Positions 23,232-35,764 of a stretch of DNA of 64,000 bases are shown here, piece by piece; position 1 is the stretch's first letter, and each line of letters starts with the position of its first letter. The stretch covers positions 106,566,108 through 106,630,107 of the forward strand of contig NC_134081.1 of NCBI RefSeq assembly GCF_000715075.1, written 5' to 3'. This stretch comes from Nicotiana tabacum. Its lineage: Eukaryota; Streptophyta; Magnoliopsida; Solanales; Solanaceae. The notes below the pieces were generated by a model. That model did not search any database, was not told the DNA's origin, and saw only the letters and a program-made list of their open reading frames with translations. The translations under genes and the position numbers were made by a program.

Positions 23232-24302
23232 TCAATTACCTAGGGTGCCATTGGTACAGATCCATTCACCCACGAATATTCTGTCACAATTAAGGTTTGG
23301 ATTAATGATATTGAAGTCTTCAGCTTTCAAATTGTAAACCTCGGCAACACTCGCAGGTATCGCCAGCTTGTACTGCATAAATGTTGCGACACTCTGGAAT
23401 TTCAATATTTGTTCCGTTGAAAAACATTGTAGAGGACACAAAATATAGAAAATTATAAATGTAAGTTTGGAAATAAGCAAAAGCATTTATCAAACCGTTT
23501 ACCCTAAAAACGGATAACAATTGAATTTATATGTGGTTTTAAGGACATGTGATTTTACTTGGCACAAACTGAGAAAATATGCAAATTGATATTAAAATTG
23601 ACTGTAAAGAAAAATAAGAGCAAACCAAATGAGATGTGCAGCTTTGGCACTCGAGCTAAGTTACCCTCGAACCAAATGAAATAGCAAATGAGATATGAGC
23701 AGAGTAATAGAGTATTGAGAACCTAAAGAAAAGAATAGTATATTACTTTGTATTGCATCAATATCCCCTCTTTACAAATTATTAGACCCCCTTTATATAG
23801 TAGGGCAGTCCTACTTATGGTATAATTCTAAATACAGTAAGACATCCCATGATTGGATAATTAATCTCTCCTTGATTTGTGCCGTGATTTCCGCCGAGAT
23901 TCTCCCCCTAATTGCGGCTATAATGACTTTTTTTGTTTCTTGGCTCGATATTGATCCTGGCCGATTTCGATCTTGGCCGATCTCGATCTTGATCGGTCTC
24001 TGGGTCTTCGAGCTCGATCTTGGATGACCTCGATCTTGATCGGTCTCTGGGTCTCGAGCACGACAACATATACTTCGCACTATGGCTCGATATTACAATG
24101 ATGAACCTCAGACCATCATGTTCTAATCCCGATTAATTATACGAAGGGCAAAACTCGGTTTTGACAGTATACACAAACAAGTGCAGTAATATTTAAACAA
24201 TGAAAAAAATTGTTCATATTGCAAAACTATACCAATAAGTCCCTCGGATGAAGAGATAAAGAGAAGAAAAAAGAGGACTAAAACTAAGATTTCCTTTACC
24301 AT
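23232..24302 (-). pseudogene. LysM small secreted protein, pseudogene (copy 2)
   Basis: Exon 1 (24233-24302) encodes a signal peptide beginning MVKEILVLVLFF and ends ATT G|GTATAG. Exon 2 remnant (about 23232-23432) has INPNLNC and IFVGEW. It shares with copy 1 both the loss of the exon-2 acceptor and the 2-nt deletion after GDTC, plus the solo LTR in the intron. It must therefore have been dead before the duplication. Confidence 0.85.
23496..24173 (-). mobile_element. Solo LTR (Tat-type) in LysM copy 2 intron
   Basis: 678 bp, same ends and same target duplication CAAAC (23491-23495 and 24174-24178) as the solo LTR at 477-1122. The terminal TG has changed to CG at the 3' end (plus-strand 23496). 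It is 32 bp longer than copy A, mainly through an extra run of GATCTTG/TCTCGATC-type units near 23960-24050. Confidence 0.85.
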
Positions 24303-24391
24303 AATTGAATCGACAAACTTGTAGTGGTGAAATTTAATTTTTTAACTTGCCTTTAAAGTTCTCGAGCGACTAAGGCTTCATGTATTGAGTT

Positions 24392-25065
24392 TGTATACGG
24401 TTAAAATCGGGCTCACCCGATATTTTTATTTGACCGAGACTGGGAGATTGAATCGAAGGACGGCCTCGTAATAGAACAGACTAAATCACGAGGACTAGGT
24501 ACCGAGTTCAGAACTGAGGTACCTGTCAAGATCGAGGCTAGTGGCGATCGAAGCCAAATGAGATAGACATCGAGTAAGATCTAAGATAGCATAATGATAG
24601 AAAGGCGAGATATCCGTGACTGGTCTAGGATCATGGCGTAAGCCTCGGTGATTGGTCGAGGATCATGGCGTAAATCTCGGAACGGATTAGATCAGAAATA
24701 GTTAATTAGCTAATCATGGGATTTCCTTCTGTAATTAGAATCATACCATAGATAGGATTTCTCTACTATATAAAGGGGGGTTCTAATCATTTGTAGAGGA
24801 TAGTTGACAAATATAAAAATCAATATAATTCTCTTTCTCGTTGATACTATTATTCATCTGCTTGTTATATTTTAATTGTTCTTGCTTCAACCAGTTCGAG
24901 GGTATCCAAACTCGAGGGCTGATTTCCATTTTAACACTGGTTTGCTTTACTTTATAGCTCATTATTGATATTAATCTTCATATTTGTCTATCGCTATTTA
25001 GTGAAATCACGTATCCTTGGAACCTCATTATAAGTTTAATTATTATCCAATTTTAAGGGTAAACA
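24392..25065 (+). repeat. 5' LTR of inner Tat element
   Basis: 674 bp, TGTATACGG...GGGTAAACA, with a TATA box TATATAAAG at 24767-24775. It is followed by GTTTGCCGCCCACTGTGGG, the primer-binding region (compare 22360-22377). Confidence 0.92.
24767..24775 (+). promoter_or_regulatory. TATA box in inner Tat 5' LTR
   Basis: TATATAAAG in mid-LTR. The equivalent in the 3' LTR is at about 35015-35023. Confidence 0.65.
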
Positions 25066-25176
25066 GTTTGCCGCCCACTGTGGGGCCTAGGATAATAGTG
25101 ATTGCTTAATACTGATTCCGATAACACACATTACTTTACACTTGTTCTCGTAAGAAACTTTGTTTTCAGGATAAAC

Positions 25177-26132
25177 ATGTCAAACTAACAAGAAGCGCCT
25201 ACACATGGTGACAACAGCTTCAAATTTGACGGGAAAAATGACAACATAGTCGTCCCAGGAATGGAGGTGCTTCAGGCTGACCTCGAGAGAGCACCAATTG
25301 TAAATCTCGTCGATGTCAGTTCACATGTCGCCCTAAATGCAAATTTTGGCGTTGATCCCGAAGGTAGTGTACGTAGGGAAGTTCGATCAGGTGGTCGAGG
25401 TACGCAGGGCGGAGAAGATGGTGGAGTTAGTCTCCAATTGATATTTGAAATGTTACAGGCTAAACAAGCCACTATAGCACAACTATAAAATCAACATCGA
25501 ACACCGAGTAGGATCTAACCAAAAGTCGTTCAAAGGACCGAGCCTGTGCCGGAAAGGTCGAATGCCAACGAATCGGGAACTGACCCCGCCATTATGAAAA
25601 TGTTAGAGGAGCTCACTAAAAGGATTGAATCGGGAAAAATAAAATCGAGGCAAATGAGAAAAAAGTAGAGATATACAACTCTCGGGTTGACCAAATACTG
25701 GGGGCACCGCCGATTCTAAAGGGTATGGATTCAAAGAAATTCGTACAGAAGCCTTTCCCTCCAAGTGCGACACCGAAACCCATTCCAAAAAAATTCTGAA
25801 TGTCAGAAATTCCTAAGTACAATGGGACCACCGATCCTAATGAGTATGTCATTTCTTATACATGCACAATAAAAAGGAATGACTTGGAAGACAATGAGAT
25901 TGAATCTGTTTTAGGGTCGAGGATGATCAATTGGGGACCCCTTCCGATTCTGTTTATCCAAACAGGCCCGTTGGCAGAACTCAAAGGGATATCGACAGAG
26001 AACTTCGGTCGAATAGAGATCGGTATCAACCATACAATGCATATCATAGAAACAGCGGTCCGGGACGCAATCCCATCTGAAATGATCGAAGGAACGATCG
26101 AGGACAGAGCTCTCGAGGGCTCCTGAGCAAAA
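25177..26132 (+). pseudogene. gag remnant, inner Tat element
   Basis: ATG at 25177 is followed after three codons by TAA, where the outer element has CAA-type coding (MSN then QE), a C-to-T change. Downstream the frame encodes VSSHVALNANFGVDPEGSVRR, homologous to the outer gag start. More stops follow (near 25488 and 25515). A segment SEIPKYNGTTDPNEYV at 25800 begins the capsid domain but runs directly into the Arg-rich tail at about 25918, so the capsid core is deleted. Confidence 0.75.
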
Positions 26133-26356
26133 GTGGCTTCGATAAACATGTTGATCCCACAGAAGCACCACGACTATCAGAATACAACTTCAGCATCGAC
26201 GCATCAGGTATTGTGTCAGCCATTGGGAGAATCAAAGATACTAGATGGCCCAAACCCCTACAAACCAATCCATCACAAAGAAAACCCAATCAAATATGAA
26301 AATACCACGGTACACATGGTCATAGAACCGAAGACTGCAGACAACTAAGGGAGGAG

Positions 26357-27109
26357 GTGTCATTTCTATTCAACGAGGGTCACCTTCGAGAATTCTTGAG
26401 CGACCTAGCTAAGAACCATTTCAGAGACAAGGATGCAAATAGGAAAAATGAGCAGGAAGAACCACAACACGTGATTCACATGATCGTTGGTGGGGTCGAT
26501 ATTCCACAAGGGCCCGTGTTCAAACTCACTAAAGTATCAATCACCAGGGAAAAACAAACTCGAGACTATGTGCTAGAAGGCACTTTATCATTCAATGATG
26601 AGGAAGCAGAAGGGATCTCACAACTCCAAAATGATGCTTTGGTAATCTCTATCCTTATGAATAAAATTCAGGTTAAACGCGTTTTAATTGATCCAGGAAG
26701 CTTGGCCAATATTATTCGATCGAGGGTCGTGGAGCAGCTCGGCCTACAAGATCAGATCGCACCCGCAACTCGAATTCTCAATGGCTTCAACATGGCGAGT
26801 GAAACAACTAAAGGTGAAATCACCCTACCAGTAAATGTAGCCGGAACTATTCAAGAAACAAAGTTCCATGTGATCGAGGGCGGTATGAGATATAGTGCAC
26901 TGCTTAGAGGACCCTGGATTCATAACATGAGGGTGGTCCCCTCAACCCTTCACCAAATGCTGAAGTTCCTAACACTGGATGGAGTAAAAATAGTTTATGG
27001 GGAACAACATGCTGTAAAAGAGATGTTCATGATCGACGAAGTAATACTGGTATCGGCGCTTTCGTCAACAAAGGGATCAGAGTCCAAAGGAAAACAGGAA
27101 GCTAAATAG
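26357..27109 (+). pseudogene. Protease region, inner Tat element
   Basis: A 250-codon ORF with protease core VLIDPGSLANII near residue 115 and the later region RYSALLRGPWIHNMRVVPS (GRP changed to RGP). It aligns along its length with 19962-20531. The ORF itself is open but is separated from gag and RT by stops. Confidence 0.8.
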
Positions 27110-27235
27110 CAACCACAGCCACCAACCTCGACTCAGTCGGAGAAGCAGGGAACGGACGGGGACGATGACTACTGGATCCTTCGATCCTTCATAATCCCCG
27201 AGGATTCTGGCGCCACCAAATCAACTATCGAGGAA

Positions 27236-28250
27236 TTGGAGCAAGTCATACTGATCGAGCATCTACCCGATCGAAAGGTATACCTGGGTACGAGGTTAAC
27301 CCCCAAGCTCAGGGAAAAATTCATAATATTCATTATCGATAATATGGATTGTTTTGCTTGGTCCCAACTAGATATGACAAGGATCCAACCAGAGATCACT
27401 ACACATCGACTGAGCTTGGACCCGAAGTTCCGCCCGGTAAAAAAAAAGGCCTCAGTCCGAGGCAAAACATGCATTCATCAAGGACAAGGTAACCAAACTT
27501 CTCAAAATAGGATCCATTCGGGAGGTAAAATATCTCAAATGGTTAGCAAACGTAGTCGTAGTCCCTAAAAAGGGAAATAAACTTAGAATGTGCGTAGACT
27601 ATAAAGATTTAAACAAAGCATGTCCTAAAGACTCTTTTCCACTGCCGAATATCTATCTCATGATCGATGCCACGACCGGCCACGAGATTCTTAGTTTTCT
27701 CGATGCCTACTCCGAGTACAATCAAATATAAATGAACCTGGAGGATCAGGAAAAGACTTTATTCATCACTAAGTACGGTACCTATTGCTATAATGTAATG
27801 CCGTTTGGACTAAAAAATGCTAGTGCCACTTATCAATGCTTAGTAAATCGAATGTTCGAAGAACAAATAGGTAAATCAATGGAGGTTTATATTGATGATA
27901 TGCTAGTTAAGTCCTTGCGAGCAAAGGACTATTTGACACATTTGCAGGAGACCTTCGATATACTAAGGAAATACAACATGAATCTCAACCTGGAGAAATG
28001 TGCATTCGGGATCGGCTCGGGCAAGTTCCTCGGCTTTATGGTATCAAATCGGGAAATAAAAATCAACCCCGATAAGATCAAGGCAATCAAAAACATAACG
28101 GTCGTGGACAATGTTAAGTCAGTACAAAGATTAACAGAGCGCATAGCCGCCTTAGGCCGATTCATCTCGAGGTCTGCAGATAGAAGTCGCAGGTTCTTCT
28201 CACTGCTCAAAAAGAAGAACAGTTTTGCATGGATCCCAGAATACCAATAA
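27236..28250 (+). pseudogene. Reverse transcriptase, inner Tat element
   Basis: RT signatures in order: a frameshift at the AAAAAAAA run near 27440, then KKGNKLRMCVDYKDLNKACPKD (27569-27640), YSEYNQI then TAA (near 27729), MPFGLKNASATYQ, and the catalytic VYIDDM at about 27888. It is a homologue of 18834-19787. Confidence 0.88.
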
Positions 28251-29345
28251 GCATTGGAAGAATTAAAGCGGTACCTTTCGAACCCGCCACTACTTCATAC
28301 CCCGAAAGCGGATGAGTGACTCTACTTGTACTTAGCAGTCTAGGAAATCGCGGTAAGTGGGGTCCTAGTTCGAGAAGAGCAAGGTACGCAATTTCCTGTT
28401 TACTATGTTAGTCAAACTTTAGGTGAGGCCGAGACTCGGTACCCACACTTAGAAAAATTAGCGCTTGCTCTAATAAACACCTCTAGGAAATTAAAATCAT
28501 ATTTTCAGTGTCTCCCGATATGCGTGGTGACTACTTATCCCCTTCACAATATTTTGCATAAGCCTGAACTTTTGGGCCGATTGGCCAAATGGGCCGTCGA
28601 GATTAGTGGATACGATATCGAGTATCGACCCCGAACGTCCATCAAGTCTCAAATCTTAACGGATTTCGTGGCCGACTTTACGCCAACCCTTGTACCCGAG
28701 GCCAAAAAAGAACTATTTATAAAGTCGGGTACATCATCGGGTGTGTGGACCCTCTTCACAGACGGTGCTTTGAACGTGAAGGGGTCCGGGTTAGGCATCG
28801 TTTTGAAGCCACCCATGGGTAATACAATTAGACAAGCTATCAAAACTGCCAAGTTAACTAATAATAAGGCCGAGTATGAGGCCATGATTGCAGGTCTCGA
28901 GCTAGCCAAAGGTTTGGGAGCAGAAGTCATCGAGGACAAATGTGACTCCCTGCTTGTGGTAAACCAAGTCAATAGAACCTTCAAAGTTTGAGAAGATCGA
29001 ATGTAGACATACTTGGACAAACTACATGTAACTCTACACCCGTTTAAAGAATGGACCCTACAGCATGTGCCTCGAGAACAAAACAACGAGACCGATGCCC
29101 TCGCAAATTTGGGGTCATCAGTCGAAGATGACAAGATTAGCTCGGGGACTGTCGTACAACTTTCAAGATCAGTAATTGAAGAAGGCCATGCCGAAATCAA
29201 ATCCACAAGTCTGACCTGGGATTGGAGGAACAAATATATCAAATACCTAAAGAACAGGAAGCTTCCATCGGATCCTAGGGAATCGAGGACTCTACGTACG
29301 AAGGCCGCACGATTCACATTGGCTGAAGACGGAACACTATATTGA
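28251..29345 (+). pseudogene. RNase H plus second RNase H, inner Tat element
   Basis: RT-linked RNase H remnants with stops at 28316 and 28342 (region like VYYVSQTLGEAETRY). The second RNase H (28524-28991) has LFTDGALNVKGSGLGIVLK and NNKAEYEAMIAGLELA. It is followed after stops by a linker (29013-29345) leading into integrase. This dual arrangement supports assignment to the Tat lineage. Confidence 0.8.
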
Positions 29346-29348
29346 AGG

Positions 29349-30280
29349 ATGTTCGATGGACCATTGGCAATATATTTGGGACCAGGAGATACCGACTACA
29401 TCCTACGAGAAATCCACGAGGGCACCTGTGGAAATCATTCTGGTGCCGAATCATTGGTTCACAAAGTCATTAGAGCACGATACTATTGGGCTGATATGGA
29501 AAAGGATACAAAAGAGTTTGTTCGAAAGTGCGACAAATGTAAAAGGTATGCGCCGATGATTCACCAACCCAGAGAGCAACTCCACTCAGTCGGATCCCCA
29601 TGGCCATTCATGAAATGAGGAATGGATATCATCGGCCCTCTACCATAAGCCCCACGTAAAGCTAAATTTATTTTGTTTATGACTGACTATTTCTCTAAGT
29701 GGGTTGAAGCACAAGCTTTCGAGAGAATTAGAGAGAAAGAAGTCATAGATTTCATCTGGGACCACATTATATGCCGATTCGGGATTCCTGTCGAGATCGT
29801 ATGCGACAATGGAAAGCAATTCGTCGGCAGCAAAGTGACAAAGTTTCTTGAAGATCACAAAATAAAGAGGATCATGTCGATGCCATATCATCCTAATGGG
29901 AACGGACAAGCCGAATCGACAAACAAGACCATCATTCAAACTCTAATGAAAAGATTGAACGACACTAAGGGAAAATGGAGAGAAATATTGCTCGAAGTCC
30001 TTTCGGCGTATCGAACAACGTCAAAATCCAGTACGGGGAAACACCATTCTCTTTAGTATATGGCGCCGAAGCTCTGATCCCGGTTGAAGTCGGGGAACCT
30101 AGCGTCAGGTTTTGATATGCAAGAGAAGAGTCAAATCATGAGGCTATGAAAACAAGCCTCGAATTTCTAGATGAAAAATGGGAAGCCGCCTTCGTTTGGA
30201 TGGCCGCACAGGAAGGATTGAAAGGTACTACAATAGAAGAGCCAATCTTTGATACTTTAAAATCGGCGACTTGGTTCTGA
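29349..30280 (+). pseudogene. Integrase, inner Tat element
   Basis: Intact HHCC finger (HEGTCGNHSG...CDKCKRY), a TGA replacing Trp just before GMDIIGPLP, a second stop after it, then VCDNGKQF and NGQAESTNKT (Asp and Glu of the DDE triad). The C-terminal part continues in another frame from about 30050 (YGAEALIPVE). The family normally integrates cDNA; this copy cannot be translated whole. Confidence 0.85.
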
Positions 30281-31696
30281 GGAAGGTCACCCTCAATACT
30301 TGAGACCCAATCAAAGGATAACTTGGCCCGAACTAGGAGAGACCGTATCAGGTCTTCGATATCATCAGAAAGGGATCCTACAAACTTGGCACGATGAAAG
30401 GCAAACAGTTACTAAACAATTGGAATATATCACTCCTCAAACGATATTACTACTAAGGTACGACCTTCTCCATTTTCATTTATATTTTATACTAACCATT
30501 TGCAGGTATTTAATCAAAGATATCGAAGGATTCTTCAAACACAAAGTCCTTAGGTCTGAAAGCACGCGTTGCACTCTTTTTCCCTTAGACCAGTTTTTGT
30601 CCTAAATGGGTTTTTCCGGCGAGGTTTTTAACGAGGCAACCATTGTTCGTGCTAACTTAGAGCAATTCAATAGTATCCAAGGCTCCTTTACAATCAACCT
30701 CGAATACTGGGGGGCATCACCCTCAGATAGGAAAATACTTTGTGCCGACAAGGCCTCGATAGGCATATTTTGTAAGGGTCAAATGGTTGAACGAACCATG
30801 CCCATGTAGATTACTCGAGCCCTAAAGGCAAACATGTACGCATGTTAACAATGTCGTGCTTGTGATTTATTGTGGTAACTGGCTTAAGGGTTGGTCACAA
30901 CTAAAGTTCGAACAATTGACCCCGCACTCGGGGACCACCATCAAAAAAATCGACATGATCGAATTACTAAAACCTCGAGATCGTAAGACCTTAAAAAGGC
31001 AACCCTCGATTTTATAGGCCACGACCACCCCATATGGGGACTGTTCGAAGTATAACAGGGGAACAAGCCCAAAAGACGAGTCCCAAGCTAAAGGCTACAG
31101 CCAAATTAACATGGTTCGGAGATGTCCGATTTTCATTATAAAATAGGCTTTCGAATATTTTCATAAACCAGTTAAAAAGGCTACCCTCGGCTGAATTACT
31201 AAGGGTCTCGATAATATCGACCCTCGAAAACCCTAATAGGTACAAGTCGTTCGAACTCTCGAACAAATTCTTTATTTCATGCTAAGGCACAACAGATTTT
31301 ATATGATTAAACAATTAAGTTTTCAAGCCGAAAAAGGGGGAGAAAGCCATTATTTTACTATGGCCGTATCGGCCTAATTCAAGAGCCTAAAGGGCTATTT
31401 TATTTTTGAGCTCGAGAAATCACCCTCACTCAATTAAAACCTAAGGGTCACCCTACTCCGAGTTCGAACAAGTACTCACTCGATTATAAAAATTACATTA
31501 GTCCGACTTCGATCAAATTGCCTAGGCTTCGAACTTATGAACAAAATTTTCTTAAGGCATGAATGAAACAAAATTTTCACAAGGCAGAAAATAAAATAAA
31601 GACAAGTCGAAAAGAGATATTTATATAAATGAGAATATTTACACGATCCGATCAGGATCCTACACAAAAAATCAAAAGTAAAAAATCCTAAGGTTC
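30281..31696. other. Spacer between pol and antisense gene, inner Tat
   Basis: No credible gene on either strand. It is the counterpart of 15562-17057 in the outer element, including a shared block around 30600-30800 (compare 16500-16760, reverse). Confidence 0.65.
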
Positions 31697-34266
31697 CTAA
31701 TTTTCTCCGGGGGAAGCTTCTTCTCCATCGAGCCCCCCCTCCCCGCTCTCGGACCCGCTCTTGCTCTCGGCGTCATCATCATCATCATCGGAGGCCAGCG
31801 CTCGAGCATCGGCTTCATGCTCTCTAGCCTTTATTATCTTGTCAGTAAGATCGAAACCTCGAGCGTGAATCTCCTAGAGAGTTTCCCTCCGAGATTGGCA
31901 TTTGGCGAGTTCAGCAATCCAATATGCTCGAGTTTGAGCAGTCTCGGCTACCTCTCTCGCTTGGACTTGAGCGGCTTCAGCATCGGCCAGGTAGATGGCC
32001 ACAATCACATTTGCCTCGGCTTTAGCCTTTTCGGCTTCAGATTTGGCCTTTGCAAGTTCGGAAGCCAACCGAGCTTCGAGCTCCCCTATTTTCCTTTCCT
32101 GATCCGAGCTCTTCTCCTTCATGCCTCGAAGCTGACTTTCAGCCGATGACAATTGGGATAAAGTAGTTTTTTTTTTCTGCAGCAAAGCGGTCCATACCTT
32201 CTTTTCACCCCAAGGTCTCCGCCTTCATCATAATGACCTCTTCGCAGAGCTGCTCGATCCTCTTGACCTTCTGTCGCAGCTATGAGATAAAAATGTTAGC
32301 CACCGTTCCCGAATCGAGCCCATGAACTTTTAAGATTTTCATTACCTGCTCGATTAGGTCGGTCTGATCTTGGTGAGCCTTGGTCAACTCGGCTCGGAGG
32401 TCCTTGGTCTCATCTTCTTTTTGCCCACAGAGAAGTCTAAGGGCATTTATCTCCTCCATGAGCCCTCGGAGTTCGGCCTCATATCGACTCAGCTCAGCTC
32501 GAGACTGAGAAAATGCCTCCCGATGAAACGCTGAGGCCTACGCAGAAAGAAGAAAAGAAGTTAGACAGAAAGAGAAAAATGAACACAAGGGTAATACCAA
32601 TAAGAAGAGTTAAGGCTTGACCGATTCAGAGCTTGCTGCGCTTCGTTGAAAAGGCTCGATGCCTCGCCCGAGTCCTTCCTCGAGACCTTCAAGTCACTCA
32701 GGCCGGTAACATCTTCGACCCTAGTAAAGTAATCATGAAAGGGATCTTCCCTTCTGTGGGCTCCTTCGAAAGAGAGGGTCTTCAAGGCACGAGCCTCGTG
32801 AATCATCTCCTCGGAAAATGAGGGGAGCAGCGGGGAGCCTCCAATTTCTATTGCCCCAAGTGGATCACTTGGGGTGTTCTCTCCATCTCGAGGGGCCTCG
32901 AGACCAGCCCCTACAGCCGTACCCACCGTTGGCTCATTATGGTGGGAGGCATATTCAATTCCCGATGACTCAGGGACTTTGCCCAAGTCTTTTCCGAGAC
33001 CCCCTCATCTCGAGACGGAGTCTCTGCAGTCTTCACCGATTCAGTGGCTTTTGGGTCCTCGGTGCTCATTCCAACTTGGGCCACCAGCTCGGAGTTGTCT
33101 TCTTCCTCTTCTTCGTCTTCATCCCTTAGACTCCGAACAGAGTCTTAGGTCAAGAGGATGATGTTTTTCCTCGGCTTACGAGCTGCCTTCTTCTTAGGTT
33201 CTGGATCCTCGAAGGTTGAGATCTTTTTCCTCTTTTTGTCCTTCGCCGATTTCGGTACCGGTATCGAAGTATCTTCCTCACCAGATAAGGGCCTCATGAC
33301 AATATATTTTCCAAGGCCTGTATGAAAGGAAATTAAGTAAGAAATGCTTTAACAAAATCATCAAAGACGTGGAAAAGGGGCTTACCATGAGTTTTGGCCT
33401 CCCATCGGCCCTTTGATAAATCGCCCCATGAACGTTCGGATACGTAAAGGTCGAGGCCAGGTCCCGAACCCAGCTCTTGAGGTTAGGAATTACAGTGGGC
33501 AATCAAGCGACCGTTACATCACGGAAAAAGGATATCGATGAGAAGAAGCAAAGGAGAAAAACAATAAATAGGAGCTAACAATGGGATTGTACTTACGCTT
33601 CATATTCCATTTCTCGGGAAATGACATCTTCTCGGCCGGGATCAGGTCAGAAGTCCTCACTCGAATGAACCGAACTATCCAACCTCGGTCTTTGTCCTCA
33701 TCTATGCTCGAGAACAACACTTTGGTAGCCCAGCGTTGGAGTTTTATCAAACTGCCTCGATAGAGGCAGGGGCTGTACAACCTGATGAGGTGGTCGATGA
33801 TGAAAGGCATCTCCTCGACTTTGCTCACAAAGAATCGGAGTAGAATAACAATTCGCCAAAAGGAAGGATGGACTTGGCCTAGGGTTATTTGATATTGACG
33901 GCAAAAATCAACGACGACGGGGTCGAGGGGGCCCAACGTGAAAGGGTAAGTGTAAACACTTAGAAACCCTTCCACATGGGTGGTGATGTCCTCTTCGGGG
34001 GTCGGGATCACCACCTCTTTGCCCTCCCAGTTGTAGTCTTTCTTTACCTGCTTAAGGTATCCCTCGGTTATCGAGCATATATACCTCGACACTGGCTCGC
34101 ATCGACCGGGAATCGACGAGGCTTTATCGATCTTAAAGTCGGAAGTGAGGACGCACCCCTCGGGAACACACTTCTCAGGGCGCAGCTCCACCAGTGTTTT
34201 GTCGCTGGCCGGCCGCGGTGAAGAAATATTTTCCTTTTGAGGAACAGTTTTTGACGTTTTTGCCAT
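31697..34266 (-). pseudogene. Extra antisense gene of inner Tat element (Transposase_28-like, coiled coil)
   Basis: Start ATG at 34266 (MAKTSKTVPQKE), with exon 1 to 33597 encoding a globular region with FWRIVILLRFF, LIRLYSP and DRGWIVRFIRVRTSDLIPAE. Introns: donor AAGC|GTAAGT at 33596 whose acceptor has decayed (AACG instead of ACAG), 33385-33318, and 32621-32538. Later exons encode a basic Lys-rich stretch (about 33200-33260), an acidic linker and a coiled coil (31874-32185), ending EEASPGEN at 31697. Stops occur, for example TAA near 33146. Function is unknown; homology with 2927-15561 runs along the whole length. Confidence 0.78.
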
Positions 34267-34639
34267 TTGGATTTGAAGTTAAAAATAGATGGAGATGATA
34301 AGATTTGGTGTTCTAAGAAGAGGTTAGCAGTGAAAATCGTAGATTTGCAGATGAAGAACTTAGAAGATGCGAAAAGCTTTGGAGATTGAAAATTTGAAAG
34401 TAAAAGCTCGAAATGGTGAAGAGAGGAGTTATTTATAGATTTCACAATGACGGTTCAAAGTTAGCGGTGGTCGACCATCGACTAACGCACATTTAATGCC
34501 TTGGTAACTATACAGACGGGACGTTTCGGTCACTTCCGTCGCTTACGTCACAAGGATGACGTCATGACAGGTCGAGGTAGAAAAATCGAAGGCTCAATTC
34601 GTTTCTTGTCATTACACTCCAAAAAATGAGGGGACTATC
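34267..34639. other. Region between antisense gene start and 3' LTR, inner Tat
   Basis: Upstream (promoter-side) region of the antisense gene, AT-rich near 34290-34440. It ends in the purine-rich AAAAAATGAGGGGACTATC (34621-34639), the likely polypurine tract for plus-strand priming. Confidence 0.6.
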
Positions 34640-35313
34640 TGTATACGGTTAAAACCGGGCCCACCCGATTTTGCTATTGGATCGAGATCGAAAGATTGCA
34701 TCGAAGGACGGCCTCGTAACGGAACAGGCTAAATCACGAGGACTAGGTATCGAGTTCAGAACCGATGTACCTGTCGAGATCGAGGCATGTGGCGATCGAA
34801 GCCAAATGAGACAGACATCGAGCAAGATCGAATATAGCATAATGACAGAAAGGTGAGATATCTGTGACTGGTCGAGGATCACGGCGTAAGCCTCGGTGAC
34901 TGGTCGAGGATCATGGCGTAAATCTCGGAACGGATCAAATCAGAAATGGTTAATTAGCTAATCATGGGATTTTCTTCTGTAATTAGAATCATACCATAAG
35001 TAGGATTCCTCTACTATATAAATGAGGGTTCTAATCATTTGTAGAGGATGGTTCACAGGTATAAAAAGCAATATAATTCTCTTTCTCATTGATACTATTG
35101 TTCATCAGCTTGTTATATTTTAATTGTTTTTGCTTCAACCAGTTCGAGGGTATCCAAGCTCGAGGGCTGAGTTCCATTCTAACACTGATTTGCTTTACTT
35201 TATAGTTGATTACTGTTATTAATCTTCATATTTGTCTATCGGTATTAAGTGAAATCACGTATCCTTGAAACCTCATTATAAGTTTAATTGTTATCCAATT
35301 TCAAGGGTAAACA
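34640..35313 (+). repeat. 3' LTR of inner Tat element
   Basis: 674 bp, TGTATACGG...GGGTAAACA, aligning end to end with 24392-25065. Confidence 0.92.
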
Positions 35314-35398
35314 GAGTTGTATATTTATATAAGTCCATATAAAGCACGAATAAGAATCTACTTGTAAGAGAAAGGTGTGGATTTTATGTTATATGTTA

Positions 35399-35659
35399 CT
35401 CCTCCCTCTGTCCCCAAAAAATATACGTTTGGGATTTTGAGAGTCAAATTTCTAAATATTGACCATGAATTCGAATACAGAATCTTCGCATATTTTTAAA
35501 ATTTAAATAAAATTTATATATTTGAAAATTACATAAAAAATATTATAAGTTATAATAATTAATAATTTAAAATATTTAAAAGATAAAAGTCATAGCAAAA
35601 AAAAAAATTGTTTGACTACCGAAATTCGAAAAGTATCAATTGTTTTGGGACGAAGGAAG
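35399..35659. mobile_element. Stowaway-type MITE (duplicate)
   Basis: Copy B of the element at 1421-1677, flanked by TA. Confidence 0.75.
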
Positions 35660-35764
35660 TAATGTACCGGACATGTTTTTTCTTTTGTTCTTTCCTTCTC
35701 ATCATTTATGAAGCATTGTGATTTTGCCGACTGCATGTACCTGTTCAAATTAAGCTTTATGCTT

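Larger units (their letters stand above)
24392..35313 (+). mobile_element. Tat-lineage Ty3/gypsy element, complete structure (inner)
   Basis: 10,922 bp with two 674-bp LTRs, both TG...CA, and a perfect target duplication GAGTT (24387-24391 and 35314-35318). The empty site is preserved in duplication copy A at about 1337-1345. Gene order on plus: gag remnant, protease, RT, RNase H, second RNase H, integrase. An extra gene lies on minus (31697-34266) before the 3' LTR. The two LTRs differ at very roughly a tenth of positions by eye, and all ORFs are broken, so it is old and non-autonomous. Confidence 0.92.
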
